A DNA stretch of 64,000 bases, taken from contig OX621253.1 of the NCBI GenBank assembly GCA_951640165.1, positions 12,356,001 to 12,420,000 of the forward strand. The letters are read 5' to 3'. The first letter of the stretch is position 1, and each line of letters starts with the position of its first letter. Positions 10,522 through 20,580 of the stretch are shown in pieces. Below the pieces are notes generated by a model that saw only the letters and a list, made by a program, of their open reading frames with translations, ran no database searches and was not told the DNA's origin. Position numbers and translations under genes: made by a program. The stretch comes from Pseudoips prasinana. Its lineage: Eukaryota > Arthropoda > Insecta > Lepidoptera > Nolidae.

Positions 10522-12718
10522 CAACATCATCGTCATATCAGCCGAATGACGCCCACAGCTGGACAAAGGCCTCCTCCAAAGATATCTACAATTGCCGGTC
10601 TTGGGCTATTGGCATCCAGCGACCCGCACAAGATCATCCGGTTCGTGGTCGCCAATCAAGAACCTTTCTGCGCCAGCGGCCGTCCGCTCTACGAGCTATG
10701 TGCCCTGCCCACTGCCACTTCAGCTTGACAATTCTTTGGGTTAAGTCGGTTACTTTGGTTCGCCTGCGAACCTCAGCATTTCTCATTCGATCTCGCAGGG
10801 AAACTCCAAGCATAGCTCTTTCCATTGCTCTATGGGTGACCTTGAGCCGCCTGATAAGACCTATAGTGAGCGACGACGTCTGTGTTCCGTTAGTCATCAC
10901 TGGCATCGCACACTGGTCGAAGACTTTCGAATTGAGACACTGCGGTATATGGGACGAGAAGTTATTGAGTAGCTTCCCGAATGCTGCCCAGCCAGCAGAA
11001 AACAACTTGTAAACATGGCTCAGCATTGTGATGGGTCTGTAATTTTTCAAGAGGGTATTATCGCCCTTTTTGAAGAAGAGCATCACCATACCTCTGTGCC
11101 ATACTTGTGGCGTTTGACCTTCTATTATGACGGTGTTAAATAACTTCTGAAGGGCCCGTCCATCATCACCAGGCGCCTTGTTGTTCTTAAGCTGTTTGAG
11201 AGTGATTCTTATCTCACACCAGCTGACGTCCGGGATGTCTTCGGTGAAGTGTCGGGTTAGTCGTGCTCTGGGATCTGAGGCACAACTATCGACAAGTGAC
11301 TGGGTTCTCGTATACAGCTGTCCATGGAACCTCTCGATCTCTCCCAGCAACTCAGGTCGAGACGTGACGATTCTGCCATCCTCAGTCTTCAGCTTCGTCA
11401 GTAGGCTCTGTCCAACACACAGTTCTCTTGCTAACACTTTAAGAGCCTTTATTCCGCTCGATGGCTTCTTTAATACATTTTGTATTAATTGGGCGCGTGT
11501 CGCGAGTCAATGACTTTGAGATCTGTCTGTTGAGCTGCCGGTATCTGGTAGCATCACCAAACGATGTCAAAACCATTTTCCGGCGGGCCTTGAAGACCTT
11601 AGACTCAGCCGTATGGACGGCATCTACGAGCCTGTCGTGGTATGACTCCACTTCCCCGCAATTCGAGCAGTTCAGTTTTGCAGTTCGAGCTGAAAGGGTT
11701 CGGGGTTTTCGACGTGGATAGGTAAAGGTCGGAGCGTAGACTTTATCAATCGGGACCTCTGCAGCTTGACATTAAGGTTCAATGAGCCCCGCCTGTGATC
11801 GCTTCCGCTTTTAACCGTATTGATCACAAAGACGTCATTGAACTTCTGTCTTATCGTCGACAAAATAAAGTCTGTCTAGTTTTTTGTTTTACCATCGGGG
11901 CTTACCCAGGTCCATTTGAGGTTATCCGGCTTCTTGGAAAAGGAGTTCATCATAAAGAGCCCCTCCTTCTCCATGAAAGCCAATGCAAATTGCCCCACTC
12001 TCAGCGCATTCCCGAAAAGTTTACCCAGCTTCGCGTTAAAGTCTCCCGTGACCACAGTGAAATAAGTGTTAGAGGAATGTATGGTTCTAGATATATCCTC
12101 ATACATGACCTCAACCTTATCGTCGGAGTGCGTCAAAGTCGGCGCGTATACTTGTATGACCTTCAACGAAGGCGAACAGCGAGTATAAAGTACGCAACCC
12201 TAGTCGACACACTCCCGATTTTTACTAAGTTATGGACGAGGGATTTGTGGACTATGAACTCAACACCACCTTGAGACTGTTGGTTGCCCTCCCGGAAATA
12301 AATCAAGTTCCCGGATTTCAGGATTATCGTGTCTCTTAGGACTTCAGATAATCCTATTATATTCCAATGTAACCTGCTCAATTCTTCCTCCAGTTTCATG
12401 ATTTTGTCGTCGGTTCGCAGTGTGCGTGTGTTGTATGTTGCCAGGGCCAGTGGTCGTCAGTTTTAGTAACGCGGAATCTGTCAGGAATTCGTAGCACCTT
12501 CTGCCCTGCCGATTACACTGCTGTTACCACGGCTTGGAATAACATGGCTGCCGGGGACTGGGGGCAGCGGTTTAGTTGTGTCCTTCATTTGTGGGGATCT
12601 GCCATAATCGCCACGATTGGCAGACGGGTTGGCGATCGCAATAAGATAGACACGTTCCCCCACGGGATGAGAGTGGGTGGCGATATTCTTTATGGCCGTC
12701 AGCCACACAGCCAAAAAT
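10522..12718 (-). mobile_element. RTE-type LINE, near full length but deleted
   Basis: It is bracketed by the 12-bp duplication TTCCGCCTTTGT at 10510-10521 and 12719-12730, which fixes both ends. The minus-strand 5' end reads GGCTGTGTGGCTGACGGCC and the 3' end is a short (GAT)n-like tail. At 2.2 kb it is shorter than expected for an RTE element, so internal deletions are likely. Its 5' ~170 bp and 3' ~70 bp are the building blocks of the short RTE-derived family. Confidence 0.92.
10634..12399 (-). pseudogene. RTE endonuclease/reverse transcriptase, broken
   Basis: One protein is split over several frames. The amino end (12399-12163) has LHWNIIGLSEV and QSQGGVEFIVHKSLV, and 12166-11876 has QVYAPT and VVTGDFNAKLGK: together an AP-endonuclease fold. 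11863-11439 is a linker. 11437-10634 has the reverse-transcriptase start (NNKAPGDDG, FFKKGDNTLLKNYRPITM) and then jumps to the C-terminal part (VFDQCAMPVMTNGT, MLGVSLRDRMRNAE, KLKWQWAGHIARR). The segment with the catalytic YADD box is missing, so there is an internal deletion near 11000. It is inactive. Confidence 0.9.
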
Positions 12719-13271
12719 TTCCGCCTTTGTAGTTTTGTGGAATAAGTTTCAATAAAATGAAAATAAATCATAGAATAATAATAATGCGCGAGCCGCGACG
12801 CCCGATTACGACTCAGTCGTACGGCCGAATTTTGCTTTGCAATGCAAAGTAATTGTTTACTCAAGTCACACGAAGCCAAAAACAAGTGAGGTATGAAAGT
12901 TTTTTTATGGAATGAGATTTAAAAAATGATTAATATTACTCATAAAATACTATTTTTTCACATCCACTTTCACCTTCGCATTCGCATCCGTTAACCTCCG
13001 CATCCGCGGAGGTGTAATCCGTCATCTTCGCATCCGCCTCCGCCTCCGCTAAGAGGCCTCCGTTACAACCCTAGTAATATTCATGCAAAATTTTAAGTAA
13101 ATCCATGCAGAACTTCTTGAGTTTAGCCCGGACATGCATGCAGACAAACAGACAATAATTCTTAAAACTATATTTTTGGCTTCGATATCGATTGTGGATC
13201 ACGCACCAAGTTTGCTTTTAAAAAATATTAAATGTACAGTTTTGACTTTCGTACGATTTATTCATGTAAAC

Positions 13272-13995
13272 ACTGTAACTTCTAAAATAAGAGAATGATA
13301 AAACTAATAAAAATATATGATGTACATTACCATACAAACTTCCACCTAAAATAGGTTTGGACTAGTTTGGAGGCTATCTAGATAGTAGTATTTCTGTCCG
13401 TCTATTATATGTTTGTAAAGTACCCCGCGACACAGGGATTAATTTCCATAATGCGGGCGTTGTCTTTCAAAAAAATACGTCATAAATCGTAAACCGCAAT
13501 TTACCTTCAATTCAATCAACAAGAACTTTTATATTATATTACTTGCTTCTACGGAACCCTTCATGGGCGTGTCCGACTCGCACTTGGCCACTTTTTTATG
13601 TATATAGATTTAAAAGAAAAGAAAACGACTCCAAGATTACTCTGTAATCGCTAGCACCATTAAGTTGAAGAACCCACTATCAGAATTAAATATTCATATG
13701 AAAAAAATGGAGCATATTATTTTTCAAATTAGTTTATAAATGACGGAGGTATGAAGTAACAAGTAACAAAAACATACAGCGGAATTGAAACCAAGTACTA
13801 GACGAACTCGCCCATGAATGGTTCCGTAACAGCTAGTATTTCAGTTGATTAAATGAAAGGTAAATTGCGGTTTACGATTTATGACGTATTAAAAAAAACT
13901 ACTTACTAGATCACGTTCAAACCAATTTTCGGAGGAAGTTTTTATATATTTTTTTTAAATTTTATCATTCTCTTATTTTAGAAGTTACAGGGGGG
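13272..13995. mobile_element. Large imperfect foldback element
   Basis: Three pairs of segments face each other in mirrored order: near 13275 and 13990 (AACTTCTAAAATAAGAGAAT), near 13342 and 13930 (AAACTTCCACC / GGAGGAAGTTT), and near 13480 and 13885 (CGTCATAAATCGTAAACCGC). The element therefore folds over about 720 bp. A SINE-C tail (13388-13470) and a GGAACCC-type fragment (near 13553) are inside. A run of 13 G closes the right arm at 13990-14002. Confidence 0.65.
13388..13470 (+). mobile_element. SINE family C 3' fragment
   Basis: It matches 2205-2222 plus 2500-2550: TCCGTCTATTATATGTTTG, then GTAAAGTACCCCGCGACAC. It also shows the undisturbed form of the site where the RTE-derived element at 2223-2487 inserted. 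Confidence 0.75.
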
Positions 13996-14049
13996 GGGGG
14001 GGTTATACATTTATTTTATTTAGTGTCTCCCGCGCAAACTATTCAGTTA

Positions 14050-14255
14050 AGAAAAAAATGATATTAGAAACCTCAATAGAATTTTTGAAGACCTATTAAT
14101 GCGGTTCACAGAATACATCTTCCTACCAAGTTTCAACAGTACAGCTCTTATAGTTTCGGAAAAAAAGTGGCTGTGACACACGGACGGACAGACAGACAGA
14201 CATGACGAATCTATAGGGGTTCCGTTTTTTGCCATTTGGTTACGGAACCCTAATA
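14050..14255 (-). repeat. Dispersed repeat, GGGTTCCGTA type, second form
   Basis: Minus strand: TAGGGTTCCGTAACCAAATG, CATGTCTGTCTGTCTGTCC and CACTTTTTTCCGAAACTATA. A plus-strand relative is at 34214-34440 inside a satellite. Confidence 0.75.
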
Positions 14256-14656
14256 AAACACACCTATAAATTCGTCATAAATCTATGAGTTTGGAGCGCT
14301 GTCATTGGTTGTTGTCTAGATATTGTTTTATTTTTTTAGTGTTTCACCAATTGCAACGCACAGTTTTAACTGGCGAACAGTTTTAACTTTTTCTTTAGAT
14401 TGAGACAAACTATGTACTTAAAAATATTACTGGCTGCTATTTATTTAATTTTTAAATTTTGAATTTAGAAGGTTAACTTTTAATTTCTTAGATTTTCATA
14501 TTAATTGCTTTCAATTTTCTCAAGCAAAGAATTACGTGCGACCGTGATTTCGCTATTTCTCAAGTCTCAAAACTTTTGCAGACACGAGGTAGGTATACTA
14601 TTTATGATAATTCGATGGACTGTCCCAAACTCATAAATAGTCAAAGCATGTATTTT

Positions 14657-15800
14657 GGGTCCGTGGCTTAGGCCCCCAGTGGTCGAGGCACCTGTGGCCG
14701 ACGCCCCCGATTCGATTATTTTAATTCAAAGCAATTTTTGATCAAATGTACTATCAGGCACAAAAATCTTTTACAAAAATAATAAATGTCTAATGGTGGT
14801 ATATGTATAATACATTAAATCATAATTATATTTATGTCATAGCAATGCTTTTATATTGGATGTATGTTTTGAAAAATGAAAGTCTTAGTTATTTTTCATT
14901 ATTTTTTATATATTGTTGTAGATTGGAATTTTGTTACTGTACTTTTCACTCGTAATTTTCCAATTTTTGTTACATACAATTTTTTATAAATAATGGACTT
15001 ATATCCTTATTTCTAAAACGCAACGCAAATCCAGCGTGCTACAATGTTTTTCCAACAAGTCTATATTTAACTATATTGTAAATATTTCGCACAAGCCCTT
15101 GTGAAGGATTTTTGGGAGGACCTTGTGGAGGTTTGCTGGAAGAGAACTCATAGTTGAGTTAAGCTCGCCTGTGTACATGCTAGCTCTAATGTCTTATATG
15201 AATATGTATTTCTGTGTGCAATAAAGAATAAATAAATAAATAAGGATCTTCGCTCGTCATTATGAGATGACTTTCGTATCGGTTACATATTGCAATATTC
15301 AATAACTTGACTCAGGTGTGAAAGAGATATACTTAATATCTATTCATACCTCCTTATTATTTTAAATGTTGTGGACAAAAAGATGGACTTTTTATTGTTG
15401 CCAATAACTGGTTTGGCTCAGTTAGCTAACGATTTGGTTTAAGTTGAAAGATAATATTTCTACATGGTAATTTATTATAAATGTATATTAATATATTTTA
15501 TATTAATAACATTTACTAACATTTTATATGAGGTCTATTTAATTTCTGGATGATTGTACATAATAAATATGTTTTTAATGTAGAAAAAGGTATGTAAGGA
15601 TAAGGTTAAGTGGCGATCTATTTTCTGTGCAATTTGATAGATAACTTTTGTTTGGCAAGGAATAATATTATTATAGTGAAACACTTTTCTCATTTACTGT
15701 ACTAAGTGAAAAAGCACAAAAATAAAATGATATAAAATAAATCCGATCGGGGGCGTAGGCCACAGGTGCCTCGACCACTGGGGGCCTAAGCCACGGACCC
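14657..15800. mobile_element. Non-autonomous TIR element with 8-bp duplication
   Basis: The inverted ends are about 60 bp with a few mismatches, starting GGGTCCGTGGCTTAGGCCCC. The flanking direct repeat is TGTATTTT at 14649-14656 and 15801-15808. An 8-bp duplication fits hAT (or P) elements. The 1.1-kb interior is AT-rich and non-coding, with a LINE/SINE 3' tail (TTTGCTGGAAGAGA ... GTGCAATAAAGAATAAATAA) near 15130-15240. Confidence 0.85.
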
Positions 15801-15843
15801 TGTATTTTGATAGGCTTGTGCCTATCAAAATACATGCTTAAAT

Positions 15844-16262
15844 GTGATTGTTCACCGCACACATATCCTTTGCAAGAGCGTTCCAAAGGGCAGGGTTTCT
15901 AACGATCCCTAGGCGCTGCAGGTTCCATTCAAGCACTTTCCAGGTCTCTTGGACTTCTGGATGGAAATATAAGACTATATGTGTGCGGTGATTGTTCACC
16001 GCACACATATTCTTCACAAGAGTCTTCCAAAGGGCAGGGTTTCTAACGATCCCAAGGCGCTGCAGGTCCCATTCAAGCACTTTCCAGGTCTCTTGGACTT
16101 CTGGATGGAAATAGAAGACTATATGTATGCGGTGATTGTTCACCGCACACATATTCTTTGCAAGAGCCTTCCAACGGGCAGGGTTTCTAACGATCCCAAG
16201 GCACTGGAGGTGCCATTCAAGCACTTTCCAGGTCCCTTGGACTTCTGGATGGTAATTAAGTG
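15844..16262 (-). repeat. Three tandem 144-bp repeats, open on minus strand
   Basis: The block starting GTGATTGTTCACCGCACACA begins at 15844, 15988 and 16132, a period of exactly 144 bp, which is 48 codons. Reading the minus strand gives an open frame of about 170 codons (16350-15838). The same 48-residue module is repeated three times with few substitutions (core LEWNLQRLGIVRNPALW and MCAVNNH). I do not recognise the protein. It may be a fragment of a mobile-element polyprotein that was duplicated in place. It lies inside an SPH intron. Confidence 0.8.
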
Positions 16263-16384
16263 GTTTGTGAAGCCAAGTTCTGCACGATCGTTCAACCAAG
16301 AGGCTCACTGCGATAACCATCCGGACAAGTAATAATTTACATATTTTCACGAATGTATTGGATAGATACTAACTTTCGCATTTA

Positions 16385-16664
16385 TAATATTAGTTGGATG
16401 TGTACCTCTAGCGGTTTTGGCAATGCACGCCGCAATAGCTCGCAGATGTTGGATTTTTTCCTACTTACTTGACACTTCTCGTCATATTTTGGACAATTCA
16501 CACAATACCTTTATAAATTGTAGCCTTAATGTGTTATTCTGATGTATAAGCTATATTATTGTAAAGTTTCATTCAAATCCATTCACTAGTTTTTACGTGA
16601 AATTGTAACAAACATCCATCCATACCTACAAAATTTCGCGTTTATAATACATATTAGTAGGATT
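16385..16664 (-). mobile_element. Helitron-like fragment
   Basis: The minus strand begins TCCTACTAATATGTATTATA and continues with the TTTGTTACAATTTCACG and ATATAGCTTATACATCAGA words of short lepidopteran Helitron-like elements. It ends CCGCTAG near 16409. A second start (ACTAATATTATAAATGCG) lies just below. Confidence 0.5.
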
Positions 16665-16695
16665 AATTTTTTGAGGCAGAATATTTGATACTTAC

Positions 16696-16977
16696 AGTGT
16701 AGTTGTCCATGTTAGATAAAAATAATCTTCTCTGATAAAGGTGGTACGATGAATTGTAAATTTGTCCAATAGAATTTAAAATACCACTGTTTCTAACACA
16801 TAATATGTACCCTCTTTGTACATCAGACTCGAGGTCCTTTTTTTTGCCAAGATCCTCAAACGGTTGACCCATGCAATGTTCATGTTCTGGCTCTAATATT
16901 GTTACACGCGACACTCTTAGAAATCGTGCATATGTATCATGATTGTAATTATAAGTATTAGGATCATATCTGCCATT
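16696..16977 (-). CDS. Serine protease homolog, central exon
   Basis: The acceptor CATTTCATTTTCAG precedes 16977 and the donor GTAAGTAT follows 16696, both strong. The 282 bases give exactly 94 codons, phase 0/0, from NGRYDPNTYNYNHD to LFLSNMDNYT. The part TILEPEHEHC and the later cysteine in GYILCVRNSG sit where chymotrypsin-fold proteins have the C-terminal barrel strands between the GWG turn and the serine loop. The lysine/aspartate-rich linker (DLGKKKDLESD) is longer than usual. Upstream it joins the exon at 18159-18349, downstream the exon at 9276-9422. Between those lies a 7.3-kb intron full of transposons. Confidence 0.88.
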
Positions 16978-17017
16978 CTGAAAATGAAATGGTACATAGT
17001 GTCACAATTCTATTAGA

Positions 17018-17525
17018 CGGGCCCGTTGGCGTGTTTGGCAAATGCTTGCTTTTCACCCCCGAAGTCGTTGGTTCGATTCCCACCCAGGGGCTCTACCGGC
17101 TAAGTCGCCGAACATCGATCTCATAAATGGCGTAAATAAGGTAAAAATTACTTAATCAATTGTTAAATCGGCTTATATTAGCACATTTGACGTCATAAAT
17201 GGTCCGGAATCGATTGTCAACATTGAAGCCGATTTAACGATTAATTAAGTCATTTTTTACCTTTATTTATTAGAAAGCCATTTAAGAAATCGATGTTCGG
17301 CGACTTAGCCGGTAGAGTACCAGGACAGATATTTGTGTGCATGAACATGTCTGTTTTTCCTGAGTCTGGGTGTAATTTATTTATATAAGTATGTATTTAC
17401 AAAAGAAAAGGAGTATATGTAGTATATCAGTTGTCAGGTTTCCATAGTACAAGCTCTGCTTAGTTTGGGATCAGATGGCCGTGTGTAAAATAATGTTTGA
17501 GGATGTTATTATTATTATTTTATAT
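17018..17525 (+). mobile_element. SINE family A carrying the same foldback MITE
   Basis: Family-A head with box B at about 17070-17085. The foldback MITE (17088-17320, GCTCTACCGGCTAAGTCGCC to CGACTTAGCCGGTAGAG) follows directly. The SINE body then resumes at GGACAGATATTTGTGTGCAT and ends GGCCGTGTGTAAAATAATG plus ATT repeats. The insertion point equals that in the copy at 9462-9970. Confidence 0.9.
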
Positions 17526-17667
17526 AAGATTAATTAAATTAAATGAAATTATAGGGTTTGGTATGTACTATCTTCTGATCTTCGTACAGCAATGACACTA
17601 TTAACTTCCCGGTCTAGAACAGTTACACATGGTTTTCTATTACATACGCGCAGACTACAAAAAATCT

Positions 17668-17840
17668 TTGTCGTGAGTCTGCGTATGATTATCTATATAC
17701 CTAAGTATGTATTTACAAAAATAAAAGTAGTATATGTATGTAGTATCAGTTGTCTAGTTTCCATAGTACAAGGTTTGCTTAGTTTGGGATCAGATGGCCG
17801 TGTGTAAATAATATCCCAGGATATTATTATTTTTATTCAA
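17668..17840 (+). mobile_element. SINE family A, 3' half
   Basis: It matches the family from GAGTCTGCGTATGATTATCT through TTAGTTTGGGATCAGATGGC to CCCAGGATATTATTATT. The tRNA-like head is absent, as in a 5'-truncated copy. Confidence 0.85.
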
Positions 17841-17882
17841 TAATTTGAAAACATAAATAATAATTAATATTACATGCTATTG

Positions 17883-18136
17883 CCAAGCTGAAGTGGCAGT
17901 GGGCAGGCACATAGCTCGTAGAGCCGACGGCCGTTGGGGCAGAAAGGTTCTCGAGTGCGACCTGCGAACCGGAAGACGCAGCGTGCGCAGGTCCCCTACA
18001 AGATGGACCGATGATCTTGTGAAGGCGCGGGAAATCGCTGGATGCGGATAGCGCAAGACCGGCAATTGTAGAGATCTTTGGGAGGAAGCCTTTGTCCAGC
18101 AGTGGACGTCTTTCGGCTGATATGATGATGATGATG
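17883..18136 (+). mobile_element. RTE LINE 3' fragment with target duplication
   Basis: It carries the last ~80 codons of the RTE reverse transcriptase (CAAGCTGAAGTGGCAGTGGG, CGGAAGACGCAGCG) and the ATGATGATGATGATG tail. The flanks ACATGCTATTG (17872-17882) and ACACGCTATTG (18137-18147) are an 11-bp duplication with one change. It landed about 20 bp beyond the donor site of the SPH exon 18159-18349 without damaging it. Confidence 0.88.
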
Positions 18137-18158
18137 ACACGCTATTGGGAAATCTTAC

Positions 18159-18349
18159 CCGTATAGTAGAATATTTTCGACCCCATCCGTATGCAACTAC
18201 ATCCATGTTTGGTGATTGATAGAATTTATTAAAATTTACTTCTATAGCTCCTGGGGTATATGAGCAGTCGAGCCGGTACGTTTCATCAAAAAAATCGTAT
18301 GGCTTTTCTACAACTCCAATAGCTAAACCCTTGGGATAATTTACTTGTC
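18159..18349 (-). CDS. Serine protease homolog, exon with GWG
   Basis: The acceptor TTTTCTCCACAG precedes 18349 and the donor GTAAGATT follows 18159. The 191 bases are two completing bases plus 63 codons ending in phase 0: QVNYPKGLAIGVVEKPYDFF ... MDVVAYGWGRKYSTIR. In active enzymes the segment before EKPYDF reads like NDIALL, with the catalytic aspartate. Here it is KGLAIGV, so that aspartate is replaced by glycine. YGWGR matches the conserved GWG turn. Phase 1 at the start matches the end of exon 20367-20580. Confidence 0.9.
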
Positions 18350-18571
18350 CTGTGGAGAAAATTGGAGAACCGATAAAAGCGATAACAATCTGACTCACAA
18401 AAAAAATCCACTGCACTGAATTTCCATATCACGTATATTAGAGGGTTGTGAGTTGCTAAAAGTTAAACTCAACTCAACAATTTTTTTCGTGTATTTATAC
18501 AGGGTGGCCGAGGAGTTGAAGTTCAAACAGATACTTTATGATGGGGAAGACTCGAATAATAATATCCTGGG

Positions 18572-19013
18572 ACATTATTCATACACGGTCATCTGGGCCT
18601 CTACCGGTTAAGTCGCCGAACATCGATTTCTTAAAAGGCGTTCAAATAAAAAAAGGTTAAAAATGACTGAATCAATCGTTTAATCGGCTTCAACGTTGAC
18701 AACAGATTCCGGACCATTTATGACGTCTCATGTACCTACTCATGGAAGCCGATTTAACGATGATTAAGTTATTTCTAACCTTTATTTATTTGAACGCCAC
18801 TAAGCAGAGCTTGCACTATGGAAACCAGATAACTGATATACTACGTATACTATTTTTCTTTTGTAAATACATACTTATATAGATAATTTACACCCAGACT
18901 CAGGACAAACAGACATGTTCATGCACACAAATATTTGTCCCGGTTGGGAATCGAACCCACGACCTCCGGCGTGAAAGGCAGGGTATCTACCAACCACGCC
19001 AACAGGCCCGTCA
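18572..19013 (-). mobile_element. SINE family A with partial foldback MITE
   Basis: Minus-strand SINE from the ATT-rich 3' end (near 18575) to the head GGGAATCGAACCC ... CCAACCACGCCAACAGGC. A MITE piece (18597-18799) sits in the 3' third, at a different place from the other two composites, and lacks its right terminal arm. Confidence 0.85.
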
Positions 19014-19504
19014 ATCACCCCCATATAGGTATGTTTTACGATTTTGCGTTTTTTTGATACTTTGAAAATGTATGAGTCGTGAGCTCATACCCTAATTTTG
19101 AACTTTCGAATAAATTCTAAGTCAGTTCTGCAACGCTCAGATAAAACATACTTTTTAGTGTGTTAGGTTAAACTATGCTACTTAATTAGTTATCATAAAA
19201 AAACTGAACCAGAAATGTACAACAGAACGAAAAAAAAACGAAAACTGAGGTCAGGTGAAATTTACAAAAAAAATCAAAATCATTAAAAACAAAACATAAT
19301 CGTAGAATATTCACGGGTGTGATTCGGATACTCCTCATCATAAAGTATCAAAATTTTGCGATTGAACGTCAACTCCTCGACCAACCTGTATGAAGTATGA
19401 TGGTGGGTGTGGTGTTTGTAGACGTAGTGCTTGGAAAGAAAAACTTCTGTAGTTAATTCTTTGATGAAGACATTATTATTATTATAAGACATGCTAGACT
19501 TATA

Positions 19505-19880
19505 ATAATAATAATGTCCTCCTAGCCGAATTTCGGTCACGGCGGCCAGTCGCAACAGAGATTAGCCATCTGCGCGGGACATATTATAGTGCTCAAGTGT
19601 GTGCGCAAACACAGGAGCACTTTCTATTCCATCACTCTCATGATCCGATGGGACGCCTATGCGACATGACCGGAAAGAGGTCAGGTACAGGACCGACGAC
19701 TTTACGTGCTCTCCGAGGCACGGAGTTATAATACCGCCAACTCCCAGACTTCGCTCTGATGCTGAGATTTTTTTCTTTTTACAGAAAAGTCCCAAAATCA
19801 CTTTTTGACCCGACCCGGGATTTGAACCCAGGACCTCGTTCTCTGCGGGTGAACACGCTACCGCTAGACCAACGAGGCAG
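19505..19880 (-). mobile_element. tRNA-derived SINE family B
   Basis: Minus strand: the head CTGCCTCGTTGGTCTAGCGG with box B GGGTTCAAATCCCGG, then the body CGTGCCTCGGAGAGCACGTA, CTCATGATCC-type words, GTGTGCGCAAACACAG, and the end GGCCGCCGTGACC. Other copies are at 32985, 37247, 41485 (partial) and 56487. Confidence 0.88.
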
Positions 19881-19978
19881 TCAAAACCGCTAAAAACACA
19901 CGACAGCTATACTGCCTAAGGTAATGTTTCAGATTAGCCAGGAGCAGGAGGGAGTAAAAAATACTGGACTATTATTTT

Positions 19979-20252
19979 TAGGGTTCCGTACCCAAAGGGT
20001 AAAACGGGACCCTATTACTAAGTCTTCGCTGTCTGTCTGCCCGTCTGTCACCAGGCTGTATTTCATGAACCGTGATAGTTAGACAGTTGAAATTTCACAG
20101 ATCACAGATGATGTATTTCTGTTGCCGCTAAAACAACAAATACTAAAAAACCAAATAAAATAAATATTTCAGGGGGCTCTCATACAAAAAACGTGAATTT
20201 TTACGGAATGCATCGTGTGCGAGTACGACTCGCACTTGGCCGGTATTTTTTA
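19979..20252 (+). repeat. Dispersed repeat, GGGTTCCGTA type
   Basis: It is a close match to 8425-8718: start AGGGTTCCGTACCCAAAGGG, middle GATGTATTTCTGTTGCCGCT, end GACTCGCACTTGGCCGG. It lies in the SPH intron about 115 bp before exon 20367-20580 in genomic order. Confidence 0.85.
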
Positions 20253-20366
20253 ATTCTCCTGTGATCTTATCCTTCTGGCTAGTCTGTAGGTTCTTCATTC
20301 AAAATACATGTTTTATGTAGGACAAAATGTATGGCACTATTAACTATATAAAAAACATATCCGCAC

Positions 20367-20580
20367 CTGATGGAAGTAGTTTTTTCATAATCTTCTGTTT
20401 TCTTGCTCTTGTGCATTTGTTTCGGTCTATGTCATGTATACTGATATAATTTCTATATCCTGCTATTGCATAAAGTTTTGACGGTGGCCCAAGGCATCGC
20501 CATGATGTTAATATGTGTTTATTTGATATCAGAGCGCCACTACATAAATAGGCATCGTCAAAATATTCAAGTAGGTATAC
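20367..20580 (-). CDS. Serine protease homolog, exon with altered His motif
   Basis: The acceptor CAATCTTCCTTCTCAG precedes 20580 and the donor GTGCGG follows 20367. It has 71 codons plus one base: VYLLEYFDDAYLCSGALISN, then KHILTSWRC. Chymotrypsin-fold enzymes read SLISNRHVLTAAHC here. The catalytic histidine is replaced by arginine while both cysteines remain. The later cysteine (DRNKCTR) may form an extra disulfide. It joins the exon at 24480-24538 as PYV-VYLL in phase 0 and the exon at 18159-18349 through a shared GG/A glycine codon. An open frame continues upstream on the minus strand to 20682 but overlaps LINE sequence, so 20580 is the better start. Confidence 0.9.

Larger units (their letters stand above)
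10328..13073. mobile_element. Non-autonomous hAT element, 8-bp duplication
   Basis: The inverted ends TAGGGTTGTAACGGA lie at 10328 and 13073. They are flanked by the direct 8-bp repeat GTAATATT at 10320-10327 and 13074-13081, and the uninterrupted sequence exists in the related Helitron-like copy at 44281-44620. Next to the ends are repeated CGCCTCCGC words. No hAT transposase is present. An RTE LINE was later inserted at 10522-12718. Confidence 0.88.
10209..13267 (-). mobile_element. Helitron-like element split by hAT insertion
   Basis: The minus-strand 3' end is CTAG at 10209-10212 preceded by the GTGCCCCGCGG block, and the target base T follows on that strand. The 5' part is at 13074-13267 (TTGGCTTCGATATCGATTG, TTTTGACTTTCGTACGATTT). 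The two parts together match the uninterrupted copy at 44281-44620. The hAT element at 10328-13073 accounts for the gap. Confidence 0.75.

Noticed and set aside
17055..17086. tRNA gene suggested by a perfect box B (also at 9900, 32990, 37560, 48815, 55040)
   Set aside because: Each is followed by the same SINE body, and no acceptor stem closes, so they are SINE heads and not tRNA genes.
18350..18416. Hydrophobic open frame directly upstream of an SPH exon, like a signal peptide (IFFVSQIVIAFIGSPIF)
   Set aside because: It starts without an ATG, contains the polypyrimidine tract and acceptor of exon 18159-18349, and the exon phase fits the upstream exon, so it is intron.
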